Notes: generated by a model from the sequence alone, not told the origin. DNA of 64,000 nt from Butyrivibrio sp. AE3004 (GCF_000703165.1 NZ_JNLQ01000002.1:1550001-1614000); one strand, 5' to 3'. Positions 9,563-18,553 are shown, counted from the first letter of the stretch. Translations and numbers: made by a program.

Positions 9563-9575
9563 CTATTCTGAATAT

Positions 9576-11300
9576 TTAATAGTTAATGTTTCTATATTTA
9601 AATACTGATTTCTTAGCACCGGATTTCTTTAGCTTCTTAACTATTTTGTTGTATGAACCTTTATTAGCCGCTTTAAGAAGGAAAAATGTATTTTCATCAG
9701 CAGATTTAAAGGCGCCGCTTCCAATCTTATTAAGGTTTATTCCTGTTGTTTCTACACGTATTAGCTTAGTTTTTCCTGAAAATGCATTGCTTCCGATTTC
9801 TGAGATATTTGAGCCAAGAATCACTGTCTCCAGCTTTCTGTTAAATTTAAAAGCATTGCTTTCAATTTTAGTTACTTTATAATTCTTTCCACCAACAACC
9901 ACGGTTGAAGGAATTACTACATTCTTTATGCTCTTTTGTTTTACTTTTGCCAGTGAAACAGTATTATCGCCTGTTATTTTATAAACAAATGAACCGGATG
10001 TATCATCATTATCGATTATTTCGTAAGATACATTAATTGGTGAACCCGCACCATTATTGCTTCCATCATCATAATACAGTACCAGGCTTAATGTTCTGTT
10101 TTTTCCGGCCCCGCCTCTTGAAAGCTCAATATATGGTTTGTCTTTCGTCCAGCCTACCCATTTAAAGTAACTGTCCGCTTCTTTTGTTGTTATAACTACA
10201 TCTTTAAGAGCGAGACTGCAATTATAAAGCTGGGAATTATATTTGAATGTGGGTACAATTTTAACAGTCTGTTCACATGAAAGCATTGTTGTACGTGTTA
10301 CAGTACCGTCATCATTCAGGATTCCAAGCCCAAAATTGTGTGAATCCTTTAAAACTTCATCATCATATTTCTGAAGTTTATTAACAGTTTCTTTATGCTT
10401 GCCATTTGATGTACGATACTTTGAACAGAAATTCACACGTGTTAAGCCAAGCTTTTTCATTGTGGCCTGGGACGTATTGAATCTTTCATAATCAATTTTG
10501 CCTTTTTTAGCCTTATCGCAACCGACAATATCTGTTTCATACCACTTTGTACCTATTTTTACCTGATTCCAGCATTTTGTGCTGTTAAAAAGGATGTCAT
10601 TTGATATTTCAGCTGCATCAAGAAGTGCGGCAAATGCAAGTGCATACCCTTGTGAAGAAGCTCTGTGAGTCACAAGGGCGCCATATGCCGTATTCCTAAG
10701 ATCCTTATTATCAATAGCGATATTTACATTAGTTACGTTATCAATAATCATATTAAAGCATTGATACTCAACAACGAAATTTGTTTCATCATCGTCAATA
10801 GTATCCATAATTTTCTTTACAGCATTTTTTAATTTCTTAGTTTCGTTTGTGTAATCTTTATCACTTGTTCTCTGAAGATATGCATAGCAGGCATACTTAC
10901 CCTCTTTGTTCTTTAGATACAAAAACTTAAGCTCCGCCATTGCACCGGCAATATTCAAAGGATTCTGATAAACATATGCACGTCTCGCATATTTAAGATC
11001 CTCATCCGTATATTTCTTCTTTTCCTCTGCTCCTGTATAGATGGTATAAAAACCTGTATTATCAAGGTCTTCTTTTGTTTTTACCGATACTTCAACACTT
11101 GCGTCCTTGATTCGTGTATCAAGATACTCATAGGCATCAAAGATTTTTTTCTGATTATCTGTAAGATTTTCTCTTATATTAGCAGCCGCCGCCTCAGCTT
11201 TTATGGGCTCGGTTACAATCATAGTTGTTGGAATAATAGTTACCGCAAGAGCTGCAGCCAAAATAACTGACTGAATTTTTGTGAAAAAACCTGTTCTCAT
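9576..11300 (-). CDS. Secreted protein: degenerate transglutaminase-like domain plus BspA-type leucine-rich repeats
   Basis: 574 residues. A signal peptide is clear (basic N terminus, hydrophobic stretch at about 10-30, AEAAAA cleavage region). The middle (about 45-265) resembles the transglutaminase-like domain common in Clostridial surface proteins: AYGALV then SSQGYALAFAALLDAA (about 215-230) and KCWNQVKIGTKWYETDIVG (about 242-260). In active members the first motif has Cys and the second begins His-Ala-Trp-Asn; here they are Ser216 and Lys242-Cys243, so the Cys-His pair is lost and only the Asp (257) remains. The C terminus (about 460-560) has BspA-like repeats (VTKIESNAFKFNRKLETVIL, ISEIGSNAFSG). 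No sortase or lipobox anchor is visible. Probably an extracellular or wall-associated binding protein; function unknown. Confidence 0.75.
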   Translation of the reverse strand: MRTGFFTKIQSVILAAALAVTIIPTTMIVTEPIKAEAAAANIRENLTDNQKKIFDAYEYLDTRIKDASVEVSVKTKEDLDNTGFYTIYTGAEEKKKYTDEDLKYARRAYVYQNPLNIAGAMAELKFLYLKNKEGKYACYAYLQRTSDKDYTNETKKLKNAVKKIMDTIDDDETNFVVEYQCFNMIIDNVTNVNIAIDNKDLRNTAYGALVTHRASSQGYALAFAALLDAAEISNDILFNSTKCWNQVKIGTKWYETDIVGCDKAKKGKIDYERFNTSQATMKKLGLTRVNFCSKYRTSNGKHKETVNKLQKYDDEVLKDSHNFGLGILNDDGTVTRTTMLSCEQTVKIVPTFKYNSQLYNCSLALKDVVITTKEADSYFKWVGWTKDKPYIELSRGGAGKNRTLSLVLYYDDGSNNGAGSPINVSYEIIDNDDTSGSFVYKITGDNTVSLAKVKQKSIKNVVIPSTVVVGGKNYKVTKIESNAFKFNRKLETVILGSNISEIGSNAFSGKTKLIRVETTGINLNKIGSGAFKSADENTFFLLKAANKGSYNKIVKKLKKSGAKKSVFKYRNINY

Positions 11301-11402
11301 TTTTTACCTTTTTCCTCCCAACAAAAATACATTTTTTCGTTCTTAATTATATAATATATTGACCAATTAATGTTTAATTTTTTTACTAAAATATAAAATA
11401 TT

Positions 11403-13868
11403 TTATAATTTATCACGACTAAAACTTTGCTGCAATTTTAGAAGTTGATCTATAATAGGATTTTCATTATCAAAATAACTTACATACCCATGAAGGGATT
11501 TAGCTTTTTGTTTAAGTGTTTGTGAATGGCTCCATATAAAAATTGCTGATTTCCCCTTTCCGTTTTTAGCTTCCTGAATTAGATTTGCTGCAGCACTGTT
11601 TCCATCAAAAGCCACGACCATTGACGGTCTTCTTTCAAATATTTCATAATTGAAGCTTTTATATATTCCCATTCCTTCCGCTTCAGGTGAAACTCTTATA
11701 TATACCCCTGATTCTTTCAATCTGTCTCTTTCGTATTTTGTTATCAGCATAGGAACTACCGCATAAATCCTGAAATTTTTTGTATTATTTTCTATCAGAT
11801 ATTTTTCATAACCTGAAAGCTTATGTCCAATAATAAAGCATACTTCATCAGGATTTAAAAAAGCCATAAGTTCATCAAGCTCTTTTAAACCATCAGTTGT
11901 AGTTCTTGTTGCTCTTTTTTCGGTATTAAAGCTTCCTCCAAGTAATACTATTGGAAAACGATCCCATGTTATCTCTGCAATTTCATCTTTCAGTTCGGTA
12001 TTTGAATCGAGCTTTTTAATTTTCTTAGAACCATTTTTAGATATTTTAACGGTTTTCATTTTTTCAAGAAGTACTTCTTCCATATCTTTGCCTTTTAGCA
12101 TAGAGATAAAAGCTGCCTTCTTATCTGAATACGCTTTCTGCCCCTCTTCTATAATTTTATTTTCAGCATTTTTCATGAGCTGCAGATCAGCATCAGAAAG
12201 CTCAAGCATTTTTTTGAGTGAAAGCTGCTCATCTATTGAACTTGTACCGTAAAGAGCGGCACCATCCGTTCCCTGCACGCAGCTTATTCCCTGCTTTAAA
12301 TAATATTTTAGAGGATGCGCTTTAAGCGAATTAAGATTGTTTAAGCGAACATTACTTGTAAGCTGAAACTCTAAAACTATATTGTTTTCCTTAAGCTGTT
12401 TTATAACTTCTTTTCCTTTTTTCGACCTCGGGCTATATGTATAAAGTCCATGCCCAAGACGCATTTTAGGCATACTTTGTCCAGGAAGTAAACAATCTTT
12501 TACACAGGCAATACTATGTGAAATATTGTCTTTTAAACTATCATTTTCACCTGCATGAACTCTTATTACAAAGGTCGGATCTATAGCTGCAAACTTAACC
12601 AATTCTTTAAATACCGGTTTCAGGGTAATGATGTCATTAATTTCTTCACCTACGAAATCACAGCCGGCAACATAAGGATCAAGAAACGTTGCTCTTAGGA
12701 CTTCAAGATTTTTTTCAAGATAATCAGCAGGAGTTATTGCATCCTTAACAATGGTTAAAGGAATTCTTCTCATTGCAGCAAGAAATCTTATCATTACACC
12801 TGTTTCCTGATATATATAAGGCATTACCTCATGAACCTGCTTAAGCATTTCAAGGGACTCATATTTTTTTACAAGTGTTGTATCACTTATTTCCGCATAA
12901 CAAACACCTTGCTTTTTATAATTACGTGCAATCCAAAGAAGTTTATCCTGAAAAATGGTATTTCTGCAATATTCCGGGGTTTCCTTATCTTTTAACATTT
13001 GCCGAAGTGAAGACCTTACATCTGCATCCGGAATTTGATCTATGTTATTTAAATTAATCTTATCTTCGCTCTCTTTTGCTTTGCAAAAAACGTATCTGTA
13101 AAGATATACTTTTTCAAGATTTGTAAAAACTGCCTGTCCATCTTTAATAACAGCCAAAGACCCCCTTATCTTAACAATATTCATCTCAGCATTATCAAGG
13201 TTATTAAGAATAAGATCCGCAAAATTAATAAAGGTATTATCGTTTATTCTTCTGTCCAGATATTTACCTTCAAGTCCTGATGATACAAATTGCCGAGCTA
13301 CTTTTTCACGTTGTTTATTAAGTTTTTCCCATTGGCTGTCTGTAAGTTTTAAATCAAGTTTTTTTATATAATATAAGGGGTATCTGATCTGATGATATAT
13401 TCCAAGAGCGATAAGTACATCTCCCGGAAGATTTCCGTTCATATGAGTATGAAGATCTGCTCGGAATTTTATATCTTTTCGTACATAAGTTTTAAAAATA
13501 GTTTTTGATAAGTCAAGCTGATAATTCTTAGTCTGACTCATAAGTGTTTTGGCGATTGCCGGAATCGTTGCCTTAACATCAACAGTGCCATCAGGAAAAA
13601 TACTTGCTATTTCGATGTCGCCAAGACTAAATAAATATGATTCAATGTTACTTGCATCAACGTAACACGGAACTTCTCCCTTTATCTCCAGCATTTTGTT
13701 TTCGTTTTGAGAAAGCGGCAATTTACAGATTGCTGAAAGATTTCTAATCAGGTTACCGGTATGATGATTTGGCGTCGACAAGATATAAAACATCTTATCA
13801 AGTTCTTTATAAAGACTAACAATAATATCTTTTTCAGCATCAAGGAAAAAGCATGTAAAATACGTCAT
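11403..13868 (-). CDS. Large adenosine/AMP-deaminase-like protein with C-terminal SLOG-like Rossmann domain
   Basis: About 821 residues from the ATG that follows AAGGAAC; an in-frame TTG lies 15 bases upstream. The deaminase core shows the metal-site motif HTH (His140, His142), RVHAGE (His438 and the catalytic Glu), LGHG (His473) and GTDG (Asp535). The second Asp of the usual TDDP motif is Gly, so substrate contacts differ from ordinary adenosine deaminases. An N-terminal region of about 130 residues has no recognised family. After about residue 640 comes an alternating strand/helix domain with IVLLGGSF, CFIIGHKLSG and VVAFDGNSAAANLIQEA, which resembles nucleotide-binding SLOG/LOG folds (inference). 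The gene is 30 bases behind a YfbR-type nucleotidase and probably co-transcribed with it. It might deaminate a (deoxy)adenosine nucleotide or derivative. Confidence 0.7.
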   Translation of the reverse strand: MTYFTCFFLDAEKDIIVSLYKELDKMFYILSTPNHHTGNLIRNLSAICKLPLSQNENKMLEIKGEVPCYVDASNIESYLFSLGDIEIASIFPDGTVDVKATIPAIAKTLMSQTKNYQLDLSKTIFKTYVRKDIKFRADLHTHMNGNLPGDVLIALGIYHQIRYPLYYIKKLDLKLTDSQWEKLNKQREKVARQFVSSGLEGKYLDRRINDNTFINFADLILNNLDNAEMNIVKIRGSLAVIKDGQAVFTNLEKVYLYRYVFCKAKESEDKINLNNIDQIPDADVRSSLRQMLKDKETPEYCRNTIFQDKLLWIARNYKKQGVCYAEISDTTLVKKYESLEMLKQVHEVMPYIYQETGVMIRFLAAMRRIPLTIVKDAITPADYLEKNLEVLRATFLDPYVAGCDFVGEEINDIITLKPVFKELVKFAAIDPTFVIRVHAGENDSLKDNISHSIACVKDCLLPGQSMPKMRLGHGLYTYSPRSKKGKEVIKQLKENNIVLEFQLTSNVRLNNLNSLKAHPLKYYLKQGISCVQGTDGAALYGTSSIDEQLSLKKMLELSDADLQLMKNAENKIIEEGQKAYSDKKAAFISMLKGKDMEEVLLEKMKTVKISKNGSKKIKKLDSNTELKDEIAEITWDRFPIVLLGGSFNTEKRATRTTTDGLKELDELMAFLNPDEVCFIIGHKLSGYEKYLIENNTKNFRIYAVVPMLITKYERDRLKESGVYIRVSPEAEGMGIYKSFNYEIFERRPSMVVAFDGNSAAANLIQEAKNGKGKSAIFIWSHSQTLKQKAKSLHGYVSYFDNENPIIDQLLKLQQSFSRDKL

Positions 13869-13898
13869 AACTGTTCCTTTCAAAATTGAAAAACATGT

Positions 13899-14516
13899 TC
13901 ATGAAAGCTCATCTAAAGTCTTGCCGTAAGGTTCAAGGAAGTCATCCATGAAGTCTTTTACTTCCGGGAGTTCTGTAATCATTTTATTTAATGATTTCAT
14001 TGTACTTTTTTCAGCAGTTCTAAATTCACTGTTTCCGGAATTTTTTTCTTCGATACATTTAATCAGTGCTGAAAGCTTATCTGCTGCTTTTACAAGTCTT
14101 CTCATATATTTTTCATCATCGCCGTCCTGGGTTTTGAAGATTTCTTCATATGCAGGTCTTAGATCATCAGGAAGCTTATGTAAAAGCTGAACATCAGCAA
14201 TGGCTTCAACCTGTTTATATGCATTCTTTAGTTCATCATTATAATACTTTACAGGTGTTGGCATATCTCCTGTAATAATTTCAGATGCATCATGATAAAG
14301 TCCGATAAGCGCGGCTTTTTCCGCATTTAAGTCTTTACCGTATCGAACATTTCCTATTACACATAAAGCATGGGCGATCATTGCTACTTCAAGGGAATGC
14401 TCACTTAGATTCTCCTGCCTTGAATTGCGCATCAAAGCCCATCTCTCGATATATTTCATTCTTGATATAGTTGCAAAAAAATTATATGCCATTTTGTATA
14501 AAAAAGGAGCAAACAT
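13899..14516 (-). CDS. yfbR: YfbR-type HD-domain 5'-deoxynucleotidase
   Basis: 205 residues. YfbR removes phosphate from deoxynucleoside 5'-monophosphates. The HD-domain pattern is intact: the opening RWALMRNSRQENLSEHSLEVAMIAHAL with the first His, YHDASEIITGDMPTPVKYYN with the HD pair and the family-specific GD(M/L)PTP, and a later Asp in VKAADKLSALIKC. Upstream is a cytidylate-kinase-like gene (33-base gap), downstream the deaminase-like gene (30-base gap). With a deaminase behind it, the pair could take deoxyadenylate to deoxyinosine; this coupling is inference. Confidence 0.88.
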   Translation of the reverse strand: MFAPFLYKMAYNFFATISRMKYIERWALMRNSRQENLSEHSLEVAMIAHALCVIGNVRYGKDLNAEKAALIGLYHDASEIITGDMPTPVKYYNDELKNAYKQVEAIADVQLLHKLPDDLRPAYEEIFKTQDGDDEKYMRRLVKAADKLSALIKCIEEKNSGNSEFRTAEKSTMKSLNKMITELPEVKDFMDDFLEPYGKTLDELS

Positions 14517-14549
14517 CTTGTCTGCCCCTTATTCCTTTCATTGTTTGAT

Positions 14550-15176
14550 TTATGCTGTCTCAAAATCTTCTACAAACTGAGTTATTAGATTTACAGTGCC
14601 ATCAATTCCCAAAACGCTGCTGTTTATAGTAAGATCATACGTATCAGATCTACCCCATTTTTTTGATGAATAATAGTTATAATAGCTTTGTCTTTGTTTA
14701 TCCTTTTTCAGAATCATTTCTAAAGCTTTATCCTTGCTATTAACATCAGGATATCTGTTGATTATTCTGTTGATTTTATCTTCCTCATCTCCATGTATAA
14801 AAATATTTATTACATTAGGATAATCAGCAAGAGCATAATCTGCACATCTTCCGACAATTACACACGGGCCTTCATCAGCGATTTTTTTGATAGTATCAAA
14901 CTGTGCAAGAAAAATCTTATGGCTTATGGGCATATCTACAAAGCTGGAGGAATTATATCCAAATGAATACGTATCCATAACCAGGTTATACAAAAAAGAT
15001 GTTGTGGGTCGTTCGTCATGATCCTGTATCATTTCCTGCGCAAAACCACTTTCGGAAGCTGCTCTGGTAAGGAGCTCCTTATCAAAAAATTTGATTCCGA
15101 AATGCTCTGCAACTTTCATTCCGATTTCACGTCCACCTGAGCCAAATTGTCTGCCTATTGTAATGATTGTATTCAT
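14550..15176 (-). CDS. Cytidylate kinase-like family protein
   Basis: 208 residues. The P-loop is GRQFGSGGREIG near the N terminus, followed by FFDKELL and later VIVGRCADYAL, the pattern of the cytidylate-kinase-like family found in Clostridia and distinct from canonical Cmk. The family is a predicted nucleotide kinase, but its substrate is not settled. The ATG has GGAGG upstream. It is the first gene of a probable unit with yfbR and the deaminase-like gene, read from an extended -10 promoter. Confidence 0.8.
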   Translation of the reverse strand: MNTIITIGRQFGSGGREIGMKVAEHFGIKFFDKELLTRAASESGFAQEMIQDHDERPTTSFLYNLVMDTYSFGYNSSSFVDMPISHKIFLAQFDTIKKIADEGPCVIVGRCADYALADYPNVINIFIHGDEEDKINRIINRYPDVNSKDKALEMILKKDKQRQSYYNYYSSKKWGRSDTYDLTINSSVLGIDGTVNLITQFVEDFETA

Positions 15177-15217
15177 AATAAAACCTCCATAATAAAAGAT
15201 TTCATAAATTTAATACA

Positions 15218-15244
15218 ATTATATCACAAATTGAAATAATGTAA
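15218..15244 (-). promoter_or_regulatory. Promoter of the kinase-like/yfbR/deaminase unit
   Basis: On the minus strand TTACAT (15239-15244) is followed 15 bases later by TATAAT with a TGn extension (TGATATAAT, 15218-15226). It lies about 40 bases upstream of the kinase-like ATG. Confidence 0.65.
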
Positions 15245-15256
15245 TATAAAAACTGC

Positions 15257-16201
15257 TTATTGAAGAATATCAAGTAAATGACAGAAATATTCAGGAAGAG
15301 GTGCATCGGTTTCTACATATTTTCCGGTAGAAGGATGCATAAAACCAAGAGTTTTTGCATGAAGACATTGCCCTTCAAGTTTAAAACGGCTCTTCATATA
15401 AGGACCATAAACAGTATCGCCAAGTAGCGGATGGCCTATATGAGCCATGTGAACTCTTATCTGGTGTGTACGTCCGGTTTCGAGTCTGCATTCGATATAT
15501 GTCATTTTGTCTTTTTCAAATCGTTTAATTACTTTATAATGAGTGACAGCATGTTTTCCCTGTTCATCACTAACAACTGCCATCTTTTTTCTATCATTAG
15601 AGCTTCTTCCAATATTTCCGGTGATAGTACCTTCGTCATTCTTTAGAATTCCATGGCATATGGCGTGATACACTCTGTTAACACTATGTTCCTTAAGCTG
15701 ATCAGCTATCGATCTGTGAGAAAGATCATTTTTGCATATTATTACAGAACCGGTTGTATCTCTATCAATTCTGTGAACAATACCCGGACGCATCACACCA
15801 TTAATTCCGGAAAGATCATCTCCCAGATAAAACATAAGAGCATTTACCAGCGTACCGCTGTAATGTCCGGCCGCCGGATGAACAACCATGCCCTTAGGCT
15901 TATTAACAACAAGAACATCCTTGTCCTCGTAAATAATATCTATAGGAATATCTTCAGGTTCAATATCCGGGACTATTGATTTTGGAATTTCCATCTCTAT
16001 AAGGTCGCCCTCAGAAACAGTATTACTTGGTTTTACAGTCTTCCCATTAACTATAACCTTTTTTTCCTTTATAAGTTTTTGAATATAGCTTCTGGACATA
16101 GAATCAGAGAGAGAGCTCATAACCTTATCAACTCTCTCTCCGTCCATATCTTCCTGTACTACAAAATTTAATTTGTTTTCATTAAGTGTAGTATCTGTCA
16201 T
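15257..16201 (-). CDS. rluD: Large ribosomal subunit pseudouridine synthase, RluD/RluA family
   Basis: 314 residues. An N-terminal S4 RNA-binding domain (RVDKVMSSLSDSMSRSYIQKLIKE) precedes the catalytic domain with HRIDRDTTG, which holds the catalytic Asp, and GRTHQIRVHMAHIGHPLLGD. Its ATG overlaps the stop of lspA (ATGA), so the two are translationally coupled, a common lspA-rluD arrangement in Firmicutes. The exact uridines modified in 23S rRNA cannot be read from sequence. Confidence 0.92.
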   Translation of the reverse strand: MTDTTLNENKLNFVVQEDMDGERVDKVMSSLSDSMSRSYIQKLIKEKKVIVNGKTVKPSNTVSEGDLIEMEIPKSIVPDIEPEDIPIDIIYEDKDVLVVNKPKGMVVHPAAGHYSGTLVNALMFYLGDDLSGINGVMRPGIVHRIDRDTTGSVIICKNDLSHRSIADQLKEHSVNRVYHAICHGILKNDEGTITGNIGRSSNDRKKMAVVSDEQGKHAVTHYKVIKRFEKDKMTYIECRLETGRTHQIRVHMAHIGHPLLGDTVYGPYMKSRFKLEGQCLHAKTLGFMHPSTGKYVETDAPLPEYFCHLLDILQ

Positions 16202-16737
16202 TTAATCTCCCTGTATTTTTTTTGCTGTTTAAAGCTTAAAAAGTCAAAGTCTTTCTCCTTATAATAAAACAGGAACAATATAATAAACAAAATAGTTGAA
16301 ACTGTTACATAAATATCCGCAACATTAAATATGGGGAAATTAATTATAACAAATGAAATAAAATCAACCACATAGTCATTCTTCAGACGATCGATCATAT
16401 TACCTGCTGCTCCGCTTGCAATCATAACCAAAATTATCTGAAGAATTGTATATTTTTTTTCCATCGGTAGCTGAAACAAAACATATGCAATGACAATCAG
16501 GATCATAATTGCTATCATAACAAAGAAAACTTTTTGGTCCTGTAAAATTCCAAATGCAGCACCTCTGTTTTTCAAAAAAGTAAGCTCTAAAACACCCGGA
16601 ATCAAAACAATTGAATCTTGATCCATTAAGTGTGTAACAGCAAGAAATTTTGTAAACTGATCAAATGCTACAAGAAGTATGATTGCCACAAAATCAGCAA
16701 TAAGAAACACCTTCTTTTTCGTTGTAAAATTATTCAT
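16198..16737 (-). CDS. lspA: Lipoprotein signal peptidase (signal peptidase II)
   Basis: About 179 residues with four membrane segments. It cleaves prolipoprotein signal peptides. Conserved boxes are DQFTKFLAV, KNRGAAFGIL, GNMIDRL (catalytic Asp) and FNVADIYV (second catalytic Asp). The start is the ATG with GGAG at 8 bases; an in-frame GTG nine bases upstream is less likely. Likely substrates in this window include the DUF4349 protein and the carboxypeptidase with a lipobox. It lies 21 bases behind aroB. Confidence 0.93.
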   Translation of the reverse strand: MNNFTTKKKVFLIADFVAIILLVAFDQFTKFLAVTHLMDQDSIVLIPGVLELTFLKNRGAAFGILQDQKVFFVMIAIMILIVIAYVLFQLPMEKKYTILQIILVMIASGAAGNMIDRLKNDYVVDFISFVIINFPIFNVADIYVTVSTILFIILFLFYYKEKDFDFLSFKQQKKYREIK

Positions 16738-16758
16738 AAATAACACTCCAAAATATAT

Positions 16759-17862
16759 TTATTCGAATTCATCTGACCAGGTGATTTCTTTTAAAGCAGC
16801 TCTCACCTCATCATCAGTAACTGTTTTGTCAAGGGCAGCTTTTCCAACTTTCTTTAGAAGAACGAATTTAATATTTTTTCCATCTGCTTTTTTATCGGAA
16901 TGCATAATTTCAATAATTTTTTCATCGTCAATATCCGTTACAGAAATAGGCAATCCAAAAGGAACGAACATATCTCTTATTTCATAATATTCTTCCATCG
17001 AAAGCATTTGTCTTTTCCATGAAATAAATGCAGCAGCGACACATCCAAGAGCAACACATTCACCATGAAACAATTCGAAATTCTTATATTTTTCGATAGC
17101 ATGGCCAATTGTATGGCCAAAATTAAGTAATGCTCTGTCGCCTTTTTCAGTGGGATCCTTCTCAACTACAAGTCTCTTTATGTCACAACTCTTTTTTATC
17201 ATATATATGAGAGTCTCAGGATCCTTCTCCTGGATTTCATACATATTATCAATGAGCCAAATATAGAAATCAGAATCCTTTATCAATCCATGCTTCATAA
17301 CTTCAGCAAAACCTGATGCGTACTGTTCAGCAGGTAATGTGCTTAGTACACTTATATTTATATATACAAGCACAGGCATATAAAATGCACCAACCATATT
17401 TTTAAAGCCATTAAAATCGACACCTGTTTTACCACCGATACTACTGTCTGTCTGAGCAAGAAGCGTTGTCGGTACTTGAATAAAAGAAATACCTCGCAGA
17501 TAAGTAGCGGCAATAAAACCGGCCATATCACCTACAACGCCACCACCTACAGCTATAATAAGGTCTTTTCTGTCAAACTTATTATCAATCAGTTCAGAAT
17601 AAACCTTTCTGATTTCATCAAGGTTTTTATTTTCTTCTCCTGCCGGAATAGCATAAACGATTATTTTTGAAGCTAACTCTTTAAGTAACTCAACAATAAT
17701 ATCCGCATATAAAGGTCTTACATTGGAATCCGTAATAATTGCGATTTTTCTGCCCTCAAATCCTAGTTCTGAAATATTTTTCGCAAGTCCATCAAAACTT
17801 TTGTCAAATATAATATCGTAACAGGGCGAATTATTATAATTTACTGTTAATCTTTCAGACAT
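16759..17862 (-). CDS. aroB: 3-dehydroquinate synthase
   Basis: About 367 residues. Second enzyme of the shikimate pathway, converting DAHP to 3-dehydroquinate with NAD. Visible motifs are AVGGGVVGDMAGFIAATYLRG, VPTTLLAQTDSSIGGKTGVDF and the zinc ligands in LNFGHTIGHAIE and HGECVALG. The start is the ATG after AAAGGTG, giving MSERLTVNY; an extension of 13 residues upstream has no ribosome site. A hairpin separates it from sepF, so aroB-lspA-rluD may form their own unit. It sits away from other aro genes in this window. Confidence 0.93.
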   Translation of the reverse strand: MSERLTVNYNNSPCYDIIFDKSFDGLAKNISELGFEGRKIAIITDSNVRPLYADIIVELLKELASKIIVYAIPAGEENKNLDEIRKVYSELIDNKFDRKDLIIAVGGGVVGDMAGFIAATYLRGISFIQVPTTLLAQTDSSIGGKTGVDFNGFKNMVGAFYMPVLVYINISVLSTLPAEQYASGFAEVMKHGLIKDSDFYIWLIDNMYEIQEKDPETLIYMIKKSCDIKRLVVEKDPTEKGDRALLNFGHTIGHAIEKYKNFELFHGECVALGCVAAAFISWKRQMLSMEEYYEIRDMFVPFGLPISVTDIDDEKIIEIMHSDKKADGKNIKFVLLKKVGKAALDKTVTDDEVRAALKEITWSDEFE

Positions 17863-17937
17863 AAAAACACCTTTCAAATAAAAGAAAATTTTATTTGTCA
17901 AAACTCATTTAATCAAAAAATACATATACATAAGAAA

Positions 17938-17961
17938 AGGCAGAAACAAATGCTTCTGCCT
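17938..17961 (-). terminator. Terminator after sepF
   Basis: AGGCAGAA/TTCTGCCT stem with an 8-base loop, followed on the minus strand by TTTTCTT; 17 bases beyond the sepF stop. Confidence 0.7.
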
Positions 17962-17977
17962 AAAAACCAGATTTTGT

Positions 17978-18502
17978 TTACATCTGCTGTGGACCGGTAC
18001 TTCCCATGCCTCCATCAAAAGCACCACCTAAAATATCTTGAAAATCTCCTGAAATATCAACACTTGCAGGTGTTACTATAAAAATATATCTGGAAATTTT
18101 CTGAAGATTTCCACTTATAGCAAAACATGAACCTGATGTAAAATCAATAATTCTCTGTGCAAGTTCAACATCAATTCCTTCAAGATTAAGTACAACAGTA
18201 CGATTATTAAGAAGCGTTTCGGTAATTTCTCTTGCATCCTCAATTGATGTAGGCTTAACTACACAAACTTCCATCCCATTACCAGTGCGGCTTCTTGATG
18301 GCATACTTCTTGGTGCAGGTGCAGTCCTTTTAAGCTTCTCCTCATTTACCTCAATTGAAGGATCATCTTTTCCTATCGAGCTGCTCTTATGAATTGGTTC
18401 GATGGTACTGTCATAATATGCATCATCATCAGAATCATAATATCCGCTCTCATCATCCCCATTCAACTTCATAGCTGATAAAAACTTATCCATTACACTC
18501 AT
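17978..18502 (-). CDS. sepF: Cell division protein SepF
   Basis: About 174 residues. SepF anchors and bundles FtsZ at the septum. The N terminus MSVMDKFLSAMKL is the membrane-binding amphipathic helix, followed by an acidic, Tyr/Asp/Ser-rich linker, then the folded domain (VKPTSIEDAREITETLLNNRTVVLNLEGIDVELAQRIIDF...GSCFAISGNLQKIS) with the conserved GSCF-type segment. The start is set by AGGAG eight bases upstream of ATG; the longer frame has no such site. It lies about 50 bases behind the HlyD-like gene. Confidence 0.92.
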   Translation of the reverse strand: MSVMDKFLSAMKLNGDDESGYYDSDDDAYYDSTIEPIHKSSSIGKDDPSIEVNEEKLKRTAPAPRSMPSRSRTGNGMEVCVVKPTSIEDAREITETLLNNRTVVLNLEGIDVELAQRIIDFTSGSCFAISGNLQKISRYIFIVTPASVDISGDFQDILGGAFDGGMGSTGPQQM

Positions 18503-18553
18503 GTGATTAACTCCTAACCCCAACAAAAAAATAATATAACACTCTTTATTATG

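Larger units (their letters stand above)
9205..9575. other. Non-coding stretch with several palindromes and a short tandem repeat
   Basis: No convincing gene is seen here. It holds a perfect 11-bp inverted repeat CTATTCATATA/TATATGAATAG with a 5-base loop (9275-9301), CGCGACT/AGTCGCG arms (9331-9337 and 9362-9368), TTCGTTAAA/TTTAACGAA with a 6-base loop (9418-9441) and the tandem repeat below. It could encode a structured RNA, be a recombination scar or a degenerate repeat element. Only the structures themselves are observed. Confidence 0.5.

Noticed and set aside
9205..9575. CRISPR array
   Set aside because: The repeats are only 10 bases with no spacers; the inverted repeats differ from one another and no cas genes are present.
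11403..13868. RADAR antiphage deaminase RdrB
   Set aside because: Size and deaminase motifs are suggestive, but no RdrA-type AAA+ ATPase is adjacent and the C-terminal domain differs from what I would expect; kept only as an alternative.
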